Assembly: GCF_001468265.1 (NCBI RefSeq)
Contig: NZ_LNRZ01000006.1
Span: 1 to 64,000 of the forward strand
Source: Sphingopyxis sp. H050
GTDB lineage: Bacteria > Pseudomonadota > Alphaproteobacteria > Sphingomonadales > Sphingomonadaceae
Direction: 5' to 3'
Length of the DNA: 64,000 bases
This document shows, piece after piece, positions 40,080 to 50,549 of this stretch. The translations under genes were made by a program, and so were the position numbers. The notes under the pieces are model-generated. The model did not search any database, was not told the DNA's origin, and worked only from the letters and a program-made list of their open reading frames with translations. Position 1 is the stretch's first letter. Each line of letters begins with the position of its first letter.

Positions 40080-40220
40080 GCCCCGCCTCCCGCTCGCGGG
40101 AGGTTAAATCGAAAAGCCTCGCTTCGTCGCATTCGTCACCGTGACTTAACTCCCCTAAATATCAGAAATCCTTATCCATGCCGCGCTACCCTGGGGGCGG
40201 GGAGAGAAGGCAGGGAGCAT

Positions 40221-41405
40221 TTGCAGGGACAGCTTTTCATCTCGCTGCTCAATCCGGGCATCGGCCTGCTGTTCGCCACCGCATTCTTCCTGATGTGGCT
40301 GAACCGCCGCGAGCGTTATGTCGCCTATGCCGCGGGCGCCTATCTCGCCACCGCCTTCGCCTTCCTGATCCAGGATGTTGCGCCCGTCCTGCCGATGGAG
40401 CTGCAGCGCCTGCCCGCCAACGCCGGGTTCCTCGCGACCGGCATGCTCTTCGCGGCCGCGATCATCGAACGCTACCACCTGCCCGTCCCCTGGCGCGCGA
40501 TGAGCATCGTCGCGGCGGTCTCGCTCGCCATCTTCATCTGGTTCCTGCTCGGCGATCCCGACATCACCGCGCGCATCTATGCGATCAGCGCCGGCGCGGG
40601 CGCGATCGCGCTGATGGTCGTGCACGCGCTGTGGCCGATCGCCAAGCCGCACCTGATCGACCGCCTGCTTTTCGGGGTCGCGGCGCTCTCGGCCGCGAAC
40701 CTCATCATCCGGCCGCTCGTCATCTTCGCCTTCGTCGGCGGCTTCGATTCCTATGTGGGTTTCCAGCAGTCGATCTATTGGACCACCGTCCAGTTCACCC
40801 AGGCGATGGTGTCGATCGTCGCGGCGATCAGCCTGATGGTCGCGGTCGCGATCGACATGATCGCCGAGCTCCGCCGCGAGGCCGACGACGATCAGCTCTC
40901 GGGCCTGCTCAACCGCCGCGGGTTCGAGGGCGCGGCGGGCGCCGCGCTCCGCCGCAGCCTCGACGACGACCGCCCCGTCGCGCTGCTCATCGCCGACCTC
41001 GACCATTTCAAGCAGGTCAACGACCGGCACGGCCACGCGATGGGCGACGCGATCATCACCGCGTTCGGCGCGCACGTCCGCGCGCTCGGGCCCGGGGACA
41101 TGGTCGCCGGCCGGATCGGCGGCGAGGAGTTCGCCCTGCTGCTCCCCGGCACCGGCATCGAGACCGCCCGCCGCCTCGCCGAGGTCATCCGCATCGGCTT
41201 CCCGACCAGCTGCGCCGAGACCATCCCGCCTAGCCTCGTCCCGACGACCAGCATCGGCCTCGCCGCGGGCATGGCGGGCGAAGGCCTGTCGCAGTTGATG
41301 CGCCGCGCCGACCAGGCGCTCTACGATGCGAAGCGCGCGGGCCGCAACCGCGTCCGCGCCTTCCGCCCCGAACCGGTGCTGCCGCCCGCCGCCGCGGCCG
41401 GCTAG
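40221..41405 (+). CDS. Diguanylate cyclase with N-terminal membrane sensor
   Basis: A 394-residue protein. About six membrane helices (1-215) precede a GGDEF domain (about 225-385) with LSGLLNRRGFEGAA, DLDHFKQVNDRHGHAMGD and the active site RIGGEEFALLLPG, so the GGEEF loop is intact and c-di-GMP synthesis likely. No RxxD inhibitory site is seen five residues before it. The start is TTG 40221, preceded by AGGGAG at a good distance. The c-di-GMP made could feed the two PilZ proteins in this window. Single gene. Confidence 0.88.
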   Translation: MQGQLFISLLNPGIGLLFATAFFLMWLNRRERYVAYAAGAYLATAFAFLIQDVAPVLPMELQRLPANAGFLATGMLFAAAIIERYHLPVPWRAMSIVAAVSLAIFIWFLLGDPDITARIYAISAGAGAIALMVVHALWPIAKPHLIDRLLFGVAALSAANLIIRPLVIFAFVGGFDSYVGFQQSIYWTTVQFTQAMVSIVAAISLMVAVAIDMIAELRREADDDQLSGLLNRRGFEGAAGAALRRSLDDDRPVALLIADLDHFKQVNDRHGHAMGDAIITAFGAHVRALGPGDMVAGRIGGEEFALLLPGTGIETARRLAEVIRIGFPTSCAETIPPSLVPTTSIGLAAGMAGEGLSQLMRRADQALYDAKRAGRNRVRAFRPEPVLPPAAAAG

Positions 41406-41573
41406 GCCCGACCACGTCATATTGGGGACGGATTTCATCGCCTTATCGGCCTTATCAAGCCTCTGCCCCACTGAGGCCTCCGCCTCGAGGCACCGTCACC
41501 ACGATCCCGACCGCGTTCAGCAGCGCGCTCGGCCGCAAGCGCAGACCCCGATCCCGGGATCGGCGCCCGCTCC

Positions 41574-42353
41574 CTAGTCGCCCCAGATCGACGCGCCGCA
41601 ATCCTCGCACAGCATCCGTTCGAACCCGCGCTGCTGGCGCAGCTTGGGGACGCGGTCGAGGATCGCCGCGTCGGTCTCTTCGGAGGTCGGCCCCTGCACC
41701 TTGCCCGCATCCCAGTCGTCGCGCGTCTTGTCGAAGACGATGCCGTCGAAATATTCCTCGCGCGACAGGAAGCGGTGCCGCACCGCGGCGGGCAGCTCAT
41801 AGGCCCGCGCCTCTTCCGGCGTCAGTTGCACGTCGCGCCCGGTCTTCAGGTCGCCGCGTTTGATCAGCAGCCCCAGCATCGAATCCGACGGCACGATCCG
41901 CCGCTCGACCTCCTTGCCGTCGCGGATGACGACCATCTCGCGCCCCTCCACCGCGCGCTCGTAAGCGACCGCCTCCAGCCCGCGCAGCGCCCGCGCGATC
42001 GCCTCGCCGCACGCCGTGTCGAACGGCGCGAACAGCGCGCGCGACCGATTGACCGACGTCCGGCTGACCCCCGCAATCCGCGCCGCATCGGTGATGCACC
42101 CCGTTTGCCCCAGAACGGCCAGAAACACCCGCGTCCGCGCCGCCGTCCACCCGTCGGAGCGCACCCGCAGCCCGGGCATGAAGGGATTGGTCGCCTTGCT
42201 CCCCGCCCGCCCCTCTTTACCTCCGTCCCGCTTGCGGGAGGCGGAGCGAGACTTGCGGGCTTGCCCGCTGGTCGCAGCGGGGAGGGCCCCATCCCCCAAG
42301 CCGCCTTGCTCCCCCGATTTCCCCCGCGAATCCCGCACCACCTTACGCGCCAT
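41574..42353 (-). CDS. Terminase-small-subunit-like DNA-binding protein, relative of the GTA TerS gene
   Basis: A 259-residue protein. The helix-turn-helix-like part (WTAARTRVFLAVLGQTGCITDAARIAGVSRTSVNRSRALFAPF) is followed by ARALRGLEAVAYERAVEGREMV. The C-terminal tail PTSEETDAAILDRVPKLRQQRGF aligns with that of the GTA gene at 8459. It ends with two cysteines (MLCEDCGASIW). ATG 42353 has GGGAGA seven bases upstream. That start puts a palindromic element (42221-42290) in frame near the N-terminus; a start at ATG 42179 would avoid it but lacks a ribosome site. Function inferred. Confidence 0.7.
   Translation of the reverse strand: MARKVVRDSRGKSGEQGGLGDGALPAATSGQARKSRSASRKRDGGKEGRAGSKATNPFMPGLRVRSDGWTAARTRVFLAVLGQTGCITDAARIAGVSRTSVNRSRALFAPFDTACGEAIARALRGLEAVAYERAVEGREMVVIRDGKEVERRIVPSDSMLGLLIKRGDLKTGRDVQLTPEEARAYELPAAVRHRFLSREEYFDGIVFDKTRDDWDAGKVQGPTSEETDAAILDRVPKLRQQRGFERMLCEDCGASIWGD
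42221..42290. repeat. Palindromic element (family E) inside the TerS-like gene
   Basis: CTCCGTCCCGCTTGCGGGAGG then GCGAGACTTGCGGGCTTGCC and GCTGGTCGCAGCGGGGAGG. It shares the GCGAGACTTGCG and GTCGCAGCGG words with 5033-5107, but here lies in an open frame. Confidence 0.7.
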
Positions 42354-42424
42354 AGCTCCATCTCCCGAATCACTTGGAATGAATCGGAATGACTTTGAAC
42401 CTATTTGGATAATGTAGGAAAGCA

Positions 42425-43096
42425 CTATTTTCGCGATGCGAAAAGGAAGCCTCCGACGATCATTGCACTGACCGCGCCGATGAGTTGCGCGGCGATGAAC
42501 ATCGGCACATCGTGCGGCGCGATCCCCGCGAACGTGTCCGAAAGGCTGCGCGCCACGGTGATCGCCGGATTTGCAAAGCTGGTCGAGGACGTGAACCAAT
42601 AGGCGGCGGTGATATACAGCCCTACCGACGCCGCCACGGCCTGCGGCCTGTATTTCACCGTCCCGAGAATGGTCAGCACAAGGCCGAAAGTGGCGACGAA
42701 CTCGCCCACCCACTGCCCCAATCCGGTTCTCGTCTTAACCGAAAGCTGGAGCGTCGGCAGGTCGAACATCAGATGCGCGACCCACGCGCCCAAAACGCCG
42801 AAGGCCAGCTGGGCGGCGACATAGGCGCCGGCGTCGAGCCACGGCAGTTCGCGCCGCAGCGCAAAGACCAGCGTCACCGCCGGATTGAAATGCGCCCCCG
42901 AAATCGGACCGAGCATCGTGATCAGCACAAACAGGATGGCGCCCGTCGCGATCGTGTTCGCGAGCAAGGCGACGCCGTCATTCCCGCCCGACAGCCCCTG
43001 CGCCATGATCCCCGACCCGATGACACAGGCGAACAGGAAGAAGGCGCCTACGCCCTCGGCCGCGACACGCTGCGTGAGCCGCGACGTGTCAGCCAA
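42425..43096 (-). CDS. aqpS: Aquaglyceroporin-type channel of the arsenic operon
   Basis: A 223-residue MIP channel. Six membrane helices; first half-helix motif AHFNPAVTLV and second motif FANPAITVARS, so both NPA boxes are intact. In rhizobial-type ars operons this channel (AqpS) lets As(III) made by ArsC leave the cell down its gradient. The start is placed at TTG 43096, six bases after a perfect AGGAGG and overlapping the arsC stop; an upstream ATG 43111 would put that site inside the gene. Last gene of the operon. Confidence 0.85.
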   Translation of the reverse strand: MADTSRLTQRVAAEGVGAFFLFACVIGSGIMAQGLSGGNDGVALLANTIATGAILFVLITMLGPISGAHFNPAVTLVFALRRELPWLDAGAYVAAQLAFGVLGAWVAHLMFDLPTLQLSVKTRTGLGQWVGEFVATFGLVLTILGTVKYRPQAVAASVGLYITAAYWFTSSTSFANPAITVARSLSDTFAGIAPHDVPMFIAAQLIGAVSAMIVGGFLFASRK

Positions 43097-43598
43097 GCGC
43101 CACCTCCTCATCGGCGGTCGTGCCGATGGCGCGCAGCCGGTCCGCGAGGCTCAACTCGTCGAGGCTCGCGAGCGGGAGGGCAAGCAGCAGATCGATGCGC
43201 CGTTTGAGCGCAAGATAGGCCTGCCAGAAGGCCTCGCGCTGCCCGTCGCCTTCGACGGCGGCCGGGTCTTCGATGCCCCAATGCGCCGTCACCGGCTTGC
43301 CCGGCCAGATCGGGCACATCTCACCGGCGGCGTTGTCGCAGACGGTGAAGATGAAATCGAGCGGCGGCGCATCCTTCGCGGCAAACTCGTCCCAGCTCTT
43401 CGACCGATAGCCCGCGGTTGCATACCCGAGCTCACCCAGCAGCGCCAACGCGGCCGGATGGACTTCGCCCTTCGGGAAGCTGCCCGCCGAAAACGCCCGA
43501 AAGCGCCCCTCGCCTTCGCGGTTCAATATGGCTTCGGACAGGATCGACCGCGCCGAATTGCCCGTGCAAAGAAAGAGGACGTTGAACGGCGCGGTCAT
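43089..43598 (-). CDS. arsC: Arsenate reductase, low-molecular-weight phosphatase type
   Basis: A 169-residue thioredoxin/glutaredoxin-dependent arsenate reductase. The P-loop LFLCTGNSARSILSEAIL (about residues 8-25) supplies the nucleophilic Cys, and the later VCDNAAGEMCPIWPG gives the second and third cysteines. It reduces As(V) to As(III). It overlaps arsI (ATGA) and aqpS. The C-terminus continues ~25 residues past the usual fold. Confidence 0.92.
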   Translation of the reverse strand: MTAPFNVLFLCTGNSARSILSEAILNREGEGRFRAFSAGSFPKGEVHPAALALLGELGYATAGYRSKSWDEFAAKDAPPLDFIFTVCDNAAGEMCPIWPGKPVTAHWGIEDPAAVEGDGQREAFWQAYLALKRRIDLLLALPLASLDELSLADRLRAIGTTADEEVALG

Positions 43599-44050
43599 GC
43601 CGCACCGACCGACTTGGGGACGCAGCAGGTCGAACCCGCATCGTTGCCCGCAAGCTGGTCGAGCGCGGGGCTGTCGCCATAGGTCGTCGCCTCGCCATCG
43701 GTGAAAAAGGCCTCCCAGACGATCCCGTCGGGATCGGCGATCCAGCTCTTCTCGGACTTGGCGTAGCAGCAGGTCGTCCGACCCTCTTCGAGCACCGGCC
43801 TGTCGGCGGCCTTCAAACGGCTGTAAACCTCGCCAAGCTCTTCGGCGCTTTCGGCCTGAATGCCGAGATGCTCGATTCCCTTCCGCGCATGATTGCCCGC
43901 CGAGATCGCGAAATTGACGCGCGGGTCGTCGAGCATCCATTTGGCGTAATCGTCCTTCACGACGGTCGGTTCGGCGCCGAACATCGTCGAATAGAAGCCG
44001 ATCGAGGCGTCGAGATTTTCGACGCCGACATGGACATGCAGACGCTTCAT
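43595..44050 (-). CDS. arsI: ArsI/CadI family C-As lyase (VOC fold)
   Basis: A 151-residue VOC dioxygenase. It opens MKRLHVHVGVENLDASIGFYSTMFG with an early metal His, has IEHLGIQAES with the second His, and the vicinal cysteines in GRTTCCYAKSEKSW that bind trivalent arsenic in ArsI. A further cysteine pair lies near the end (GSTCCVPKS). ArsI breaks the C-As bond of methylarsenite to free As(III). It is coupled to arsR and arsC by four-base overlaps on both sides, which fits a complete As(III) release path through AqpS. Confidence 0.88.
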   Translation of the reverse strand: MKRLHVHVGVENLDASIGFYSTMFGAEPTVVKDDYAKWMLDDPRVNFAISAGNHARKGIEHLGIQAESAEELGEVYSRLKAADRPVLEEGRTTCCYAKSEKSWIADPDGIVWEAFFTDGEATTYGDSPALDQLAGNDAGSTCCVPKSVGAA

Positions 44051-44391
44051 GCGCTTTTCCTTTCCTGTGCGGGGGTTTCACACGCTGCATCCGGCCCGCA
44101 AGCGGCGGCACCGGCACAGCAATTTTCCAGAAGATACGCGACCAGCGCATTCATCGCCGGATAGTTGGCGCGATAGATGATCGAGCGATGTTGCCGTTCC
44201 TGCAGCACCAGCCCCGCTTCGCGAAGCTGCGCCAGGTGGAACGACAGCGAACTGTTCGGCACGCCCAGCGTCTCGGCGATCACGCCGGCGGCAAGGCCGC
44301 CTTCGCCTGCCTGGACCAGCAAACGGAACAGCGCGAGGCGATGCTCCTGCGCAAGGGCGCCCAAGGCATCGATGGCAGCGTCGGCTTTCAT
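44047..44391 (-). CDS. arsR: ArsR family arsenic-responsive repressor
   Basis: A 114-residue winged helix. LGALAQEHRLALFRLLVQAGEGG and ETLGVPNSSLSFHLAQLREAGLVLQERQHRSIIYRANY cover the DNA-binding fold. The usual CxC in the recognition helix is absent (NSSLSFHL). Instead the C-terminal part carries ENCCAGAAACGPDAAC, which would bind As(III), as in the C-terminal-site ArsR group. It is the first gene of the operon, with a perfect dyad just upstream (44403-44424). Confidence 0.9.
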   Translation of the reverse strand: MKADAAIDALGALAQEHRLALFRLLVQAGEGGLAAGVIAETLGVPNSSLSFHLAQLREAGLVLQERQHRSIIYRANYPAMNALVAYLLENCCAGAAACGPDAACETPAQERKSA

Positions 44392-44402
44392 TCGCGAATC
44401 CT

Positions 44403-44424
44403 CATTTCGAATAACATCGAAATG
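44403..44424 (-). promoter_or_regulatory. ArsR operator
   Basis: Perfect inverted repeat CATTTCGA - ATAACA - TCGAAATG, 12 bases before the arsR start. The size and position fit autorepression of the ars operon. Confidence 0.8.
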
Positions 44425-44547
44425 TCAGATCGCGGTCAGCTCGTCAATCTCATTTTGATAAATCTGGAAATAAGAACTTGAGGCTACCCGACAAAGAACG
44501 GAACAACCGCAAATTGGGGGCCCGACCCTGGGGGCTGTCGCCCATCC

Positions 44548-44889
44548 TCAAACCAAATCATCCACCCTAACCCCCAACGCCTCCGCCAGCTTGCGCACCG
44601 TCTCCACCGACCCCTTGCCGCGCCCGGCCTCGATATCGGCGATCTGCACCCGGTTGACCCCGGACACCGCCCCCAACTTGACCTGCGACAGCCCGCGCAG
44701 TTCGCGCCAGACGCGCAGCGGGCTTTCGCCGGCGATCAGCCGCTTGGCATAGTCGGCAGGCACCAGCTCATCCTCGCCCGCCGCCAGCGCCACCTTGGCG
44801 CCGTCATAGGCGCGGAGGTCGGCCAGATCCTCGGCCGCTTCGCGCAGGCGATCATATTCTTCGCGGGGGATCGTCACCATCTTGTTCAT
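44548..44889 (-). CDS. XRE family antitoxin
   Basis: A 113-residue antitoxin. The N-terminus (MVTIPREEYDRLREAAEDLADLRAYD) resembles a Phd/RelB-type toxin-neutralising arm. The C-terminal helix-turn-helix (about 58-105: SPLRVWRELRGLSQVKLGAVSGVNRVQIADIEAGRGKGSVETVRKLAEALGV) binds DNA. It follows the RelE-type toxin by 12 bases, giving a toxin-first order as in higBA systems. It likely represses the pair through the dyads at 45159-45193. Confidence 0.88.
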   Translation of the reverse strand: MNKMVTIPREEYDRLREAAEDLADLRAYDGAKVALAAGEDELVPADYAKRLIAGESPLRVWRELRGLSQVKLGAVSGVNRVQIADIEAGRGKGSVETVRKLAEALGVRVDDLV

Positions 44890-44901
44890 GGGGTCATTCC
44901 T

Positions 44902-45150
44902 TCATTCATAAACGCTGCCGCGCGGGCCGATTTCCAGCACCGCCAACACGACGCCATCCTCCATGATCACGCGCCAGTCGCCGACGCGCAGCCGGATGCC
45001 GTCGCGGCCTTTCAGCGCCTTCACATTGTTCGCCTGCGACGCGGGGTCGGCGGCATAGGCCTCGATCTTGCCGACGATCCGCGCCGATGTGTTGGCGGGC
45101 ATGCGTTGCAGCGCCTTGATCGCGGATCGCGTGTAGCTGATCGGCTTCAT
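44902..45150 (-). CDS. RelE/ParE family toxin
   Basis: An 82-residue toxin. It opens MKPISYTRSAIKALQRMPAN and has IRLRVGDWRVIMEDGVVLAVLEIGPRGSVYE, the RelE core with conserved Arg residues and the usual final Tyr. RelE toxins cut mRNA on the ribosome; ParE poisons gyrase. The RVGDWRVI motif favours RelE. ATG 45150 gives family length; the longer frame upstream runs through the operator. Upstream are two tandem operators. Confidence 0.88.
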   Translation of the reverse strand: MKPISYTRSAIKALQRMPANTSARIVGKIEAYAADPASQANNVKALKGRDGIRLRVGDWRVIMEDGVVLAVLEIGPRGSVYE

Positions 45151-45158
45151 GGTGGATA

Positions 45159-45193
45159 TGTAGTCTGTAACTACAGTGTAGTCAAGGACTACA
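45159..45193 (-). promoter_or_regulatory. Tandem operators of the toxin-antitoxin pair
   Basis: Two 17-base dyads one base apart: TGTAGTCTGTAACTACA (arms TGTAG/CTACA) at 45159-45175 and TGTAGTCAAGGACTACA (arms TGTAGTC/GACTACA) at 45177-45193. They lie directly before the toxin start and fit cooperative binding of the antitoxin complex. Confidence 0.8.
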
Positions 45194-45200
45194 CATTCTC

Positions 45201-45280
45201 TTTCGTCATCCCGGACTTGATCCGGGATCCATTCCACCGGCGCCGCATGGACCCCGGATCAAGTCTGGGGTGACGAAAGA
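45201..45280. repeat. Palindromic element (family A) in the 329-base gap before acnA
   Basis: TTTCGTCATCCCGGACTTGA and the near complement TCAAGTCTGGGGTGACGAAA around a ~35-base centre. A half copy of the GCGAAG repeat follows (45297-45325). The rest of the gap up to 45478 shows no gene and should hold the acnA promoter. Confidence 0.85.
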
Positions 45281-45478
45281 GAGAAGAGCGGCCGATTTCC
45301 TTTGCGTCTTCGCGCCTTCGCGTGAGCCAAATCTTCCCCCCACCCCCTTGCATTTCCATGACCTAGGCGTAAGGCACCGCCAACATAAACCTGCGCGTGC
45401 GACTCCGCGTGGCCCCGCTCTCCCGAACGGGCACCGGCCGTCATTCCCCGCCGCGCCAACATGGGGACTGCTTCTGCT

Positions 45479-48151
<2,673 letters not shown>

Positions 48152-48176
48152 CGCCGGAGGCAGCCGATGCAAAGAG

Positions 48177-48206
48177 CGCCCGCCCCCTTGCCGGGGCGGG
48201 CGTTTT
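48177..48206 (+). terminator. Rho-independent terminator after acnA
   Basis: Perfect 10-base arms CGCCCGCCCC / GGGGCGGGCG with a 6-base loop, followed by TTTT, 26 bases past the acnA stop. Confidence 0.9.
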
Positions 48207-48223
48207 CATTGGAAAGGGTCAAC

Positions 48224-48493
48224 ATGAGCGCCGAAGTCGTCGCGATCGAAATCATCGGCTGGGCAGCGGCGGTGCTGATCCTCGCCGCTTACGTCCTGCT
48301 CTCGCTGGGCAAGCTCGAAGCCCGCGGCTACATCTATCAGTGGATGAACGTCGTCGGCGCCGCGGGCTTCGTGATCAACTCGGGCTATAACGGCGCGATA
48401 CCGTCGGCGGTGCTCAACGTGGTCTGGGCCGGGATCGGCCTCTTCACGATCAGAATCGTCTGGCGCGCACGCCGGACACCGCTTTCTCACTGA
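48224..48493 (+). CDS. Small membrane protein (CBU_0592-like)
   Basis: An 89-residue protein with three membrane segments: IIGWAAAVLILAAYVLLS, YQWMNVVGAAGFVINSGY and AVLNVVWAGIGLFTIRIV. The YQWMNVVGAAGFVINSGYNGA stretch is characteristic of a widespread short family of unknown function. ATG 48224 has GGAAAGG upstream. It lies just past the acnA terminator, so it probably has its own promoter. Confidence 0.75.
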   Translation: MSAEVVAIEIIGWAAAVLILAAYVLLSLGKLEARGYIYQWMNVVGAAGFVINSGYNGAIPSAVLNVVWAGIGLFTIRIVWRARRTPLSH

Positions 48494-48707
48494 TCTTTCG
48501 CAGCGTCCGGACGCGATAGGCGCCACCACGCTCCATTCGTCGGATTTCATTCCGAAATTCGGCGCCACTCTACAAATTTGCAGATGCGCTACGGCCAGAA
48601 ATTTGGTGTTCGGCCGCGGCGAACGATATCGGCGTTCGGTCGATCGGTTTTTGAGGCTGGCGGACGAAGCGACCCCGTCCACCCGTCTTGTGGAGCTGAA
48701 ACGACCT

Positions 48708-48738
48708 CGGAATATTCCCGCATGCCGGGAATATTCCG
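48708..48738 (+). promoter_or_regulatory. Strong dyad upstream of the LuxR gene
   Basis: Perfect 13-base arms CGGAATATTCCCG / CGGGAATATTCCG separated by CATGC. Each arm also contains the palindrome GGAATATTCC, so it looks like two repressor half-sites. It ends 72 bases before the LuxR start. The surrounding gap 48494-48810 shows nothing else. Confidence 0.6.
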
Positions 48739-48810
48739 GGCCTGCCCCATCTCTCCGTTGCACAAAGCTTTTCGGCTGTTTTACAACGGAGTATCGATAA
48801 GGGGTGGTCG

Positions 48811-49914
48811 ATGTCCATCAATGTGAAGTTAGACGAGGCGCGTAAGGCGATTGAGCGCGCGGCCTTTGAACCCGCGACATGGGACGACGCATTGGCCGCA
48901 GTCGCCGCGGCGGCGGGAGCGCACGTCGGCCAGTTATGCGCGATGGGCAGCGACGACCTGATATCCTTCAACCGGCTGACGGGTCTGCCGACCGAGTTTA
49001 CGACCGCTTGGTCCGAAAGCGGCTTCGACCACCCCGCGATCAATTCGCGCGTCCGCATCGGGTTGCAGGCGCCGGTCCTGCGATCGCTCGACGAACGCGC
49101 CTTCCTGACCGAACAGGACGGGGTCGATTGTCCCGAATATGGCGAGATGATCCGCCGGTTCGATATACCCTTCATTTGCCTGACGAACCTGGTCAGCGCC
49201 CCGGACGCGCAGATCGGTTTCGCGATCCTCCGCGGCAGCGGGCAAGGCAATATTGAGGGCGAGGACCGCCGCATATTCGACCATCTCGCCGGCCATGTGC
49301 AGCGCGCCGTCAACATAAGCCGGGCGATCGGCGTCCGGGAAGCCGCCGCGATCGCGCGCGGCATGGACGCCATCCACGCCATGTCCTTCATCTGCGACAC
49401 CAACGGCCGCGTGCTTGGCATGAGCCGCCGCGCGGAGGATTTCCTGAACGCGAACAATCAGCTCGCGCTGGTCGGCCATCACCTGTTCGAGCGGCGCAGT
49501 GGCCGCAACCTCTCGCGCCGCGCGCGCGCCGTTGCGATGGACCGGTCACGGCCACTGCCGCCGCTGACCATCCCCGGCGATGACGACATGCTGCCCCTGA
49601 TTGCGGAATTCGCGCCCGTGCCCGCCGACACCGCCGGCTTCCCAGGTGCGCCGGGGACGATCATCACGTTGCGGCGTCCGTGGTCGGGGATCGGACAGCG
49701 CATCGAAACCCAGGCGATGCCGCTGTATCATTTGACGCGGCGGGAGGCGCAGGTTGCAGCGGGCCTCTGTTCCGGCGAATCGCCGCAACATCTCGCCGCG
49801 AAACTGTCGCTGGGGCTGGGAACGATCCGGACCCATATCCGGCGGCTGTTCGACAAGACCGGTGCCGGGTCGCTCGCGCAGCTCGTTGCGATCCTCGGCG
49901 CGTATGGCGATTGA
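48811..49914 (+). CDS. LuxR family transcriptional regulator (single-gene, no receiver)
   Basis: A 367-residue regulator. The C-terminal helix-turn-helix (about 305-367: HLTRREAQVAAGLCSGESPQHLAAKLSLGLGTIRTHIRRLFDKTGAGSLAQLVAIL) is LuxR type. The first ~290 residues are a PAS/GAF-like sensor that is not further assigned; it contains QLCAMGSDDLISFNRL and FICDTNGRVLGMSRRAEDFLN. No autoinducer-binding fold is evident. AGGGGTGG precedes the ATG. The 31-bp dyad upstream may be its own binding site. Confidence 0.85.
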   Translation: MSINVKLDEARKAIERAAFEPATWDDALAAVAAAAGAHVGQLCAMGSDDLISFNRLTGLPTEFTTAWSESGFDHPAINSRVRIGLQAPVLRSLDERAFLTEQDGVDCPEYGEMIRRFDIPFICLTNLVSAPDAQIGFAILRGSGQGNIEGEDRRIFDHLAGHVQRAVNISRAIGVREAAAIARGMDAIHAMSFICDTNGRVLGMSRRAEDFLNANNQLALVGHHLFERRSGRNLSRRARAVAMDRSRPLPPLTIPGDDDMLPLIAEFAPVPADTAGFPGAPGTIITLRRPWSGIGQRIETQAMPLYHLTRREAQVAAGLCSGESPQHLAAKLSLGLGTIRTHIRRLFDKTGAGSLAQLVAILGAYGD

Positions 49915-50146
49915 TTACCTTCGGGCTCGAGATCAGCAGCCTAGGGCCGGCGGCGGCCGTTCCGCCGTGCCCCACCTTAATCGGGGGCAGATCAAGCCAA
50001 CCGGAGCCGGGGACGCTGGATGCGGAACCTTGGCGCGGAAAGCGCGTTAACAGCTCATCCAAACAGGATGAACTCGACGGCGACGATCGTTGCCCGGCGC
50101 GTGCGCCGGAGCGAATGAAACCGCTCGTCCAGGAAGGAGATTGAGG

Positions 50147-50314
50147 ATGTTCAGATATGCCATCATCTTTGCCGTGATCGCGCTCGTCGCGGCGCTGCTC
50201 GGCTTCGGCGGCGTTGCGGGCCTTTCGGCCGATTTCGCGAAGATTCTGCTGATCGTCGGCGTCGTGTTGTTCGTCGTCGCCTTCGTCTTCGGCCGCGGAC
50301 GCCGCGCGCTATAA
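50147..50314 (+). CDS. DUF1328 family small membrane protein
   Basis: A 55-residue protein with two hydrophobic helices ([46 protein letters not shown]) and a basic end (GRGRRAL). GFGGVAG between the helices is the DUF1328 mark. Such proteins are common in alphaproteobacteria, sometimes stress-linked; the function is not known. AGGAAGGAGATT upstream gives a strong ribosome site. A terminator follows. Confidence 0.85.
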   Translation: MFRYAIIFAVIALVAALLGFGGVAGLSADFAKILLIVGVVLFVVAFVFGRGRRAL

Positions 50315-50340
50315 AGCATCGACCCACGCTGAAATATCGC

Positions 50341-50376
50341 AAATGCCGGCGTTCCCCTTGGGCCGCCGGCATTTTT
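50341..50376 (+). terminator. Terminator between the DUF1328 gene and tRNA-Val
   Basis: Perfect 11-base arms AAATGCCGGCG / CGCCGGCATTT with a following T run, 26 bases past the DUF1328 stop. It could also serve the convergent tRNA gene from the other side. Confidence 0.85.
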
Positions 50377-50414
50377 GCGCCCGCTGGCCGCGCGTTGAAT
50401 CCGACGGGAAGAAA

Positions 50415-50490
50415 TGGTGGGCGCTGACGGGCTCGAACCGCCGACCCTCTCGGTGTAAACGAGATGCTCTACCAACTGAGCTAAGCGCCC
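50415..50490 (-). tRNA. tRNA-Val(TAC)
   Basis: On the minus strand GGGCGC...GCGCCC acceptor, D-loop AGCTCAGTTGGTAGAGC, anticodon stem TCTCG/CGAGA with loop TTTACAC (anticodon TAC) and T-loop GGTTCGAGCCC. CCA is encoded. All four arms pair. Confidence 0.95.
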
Positions 50491-50549
50491 GAAAGGGAGC
50501 CGCCCCTTGCCACAAGCGATTGCGGCTGGCAAGCACCGCCTAAGCCGCG

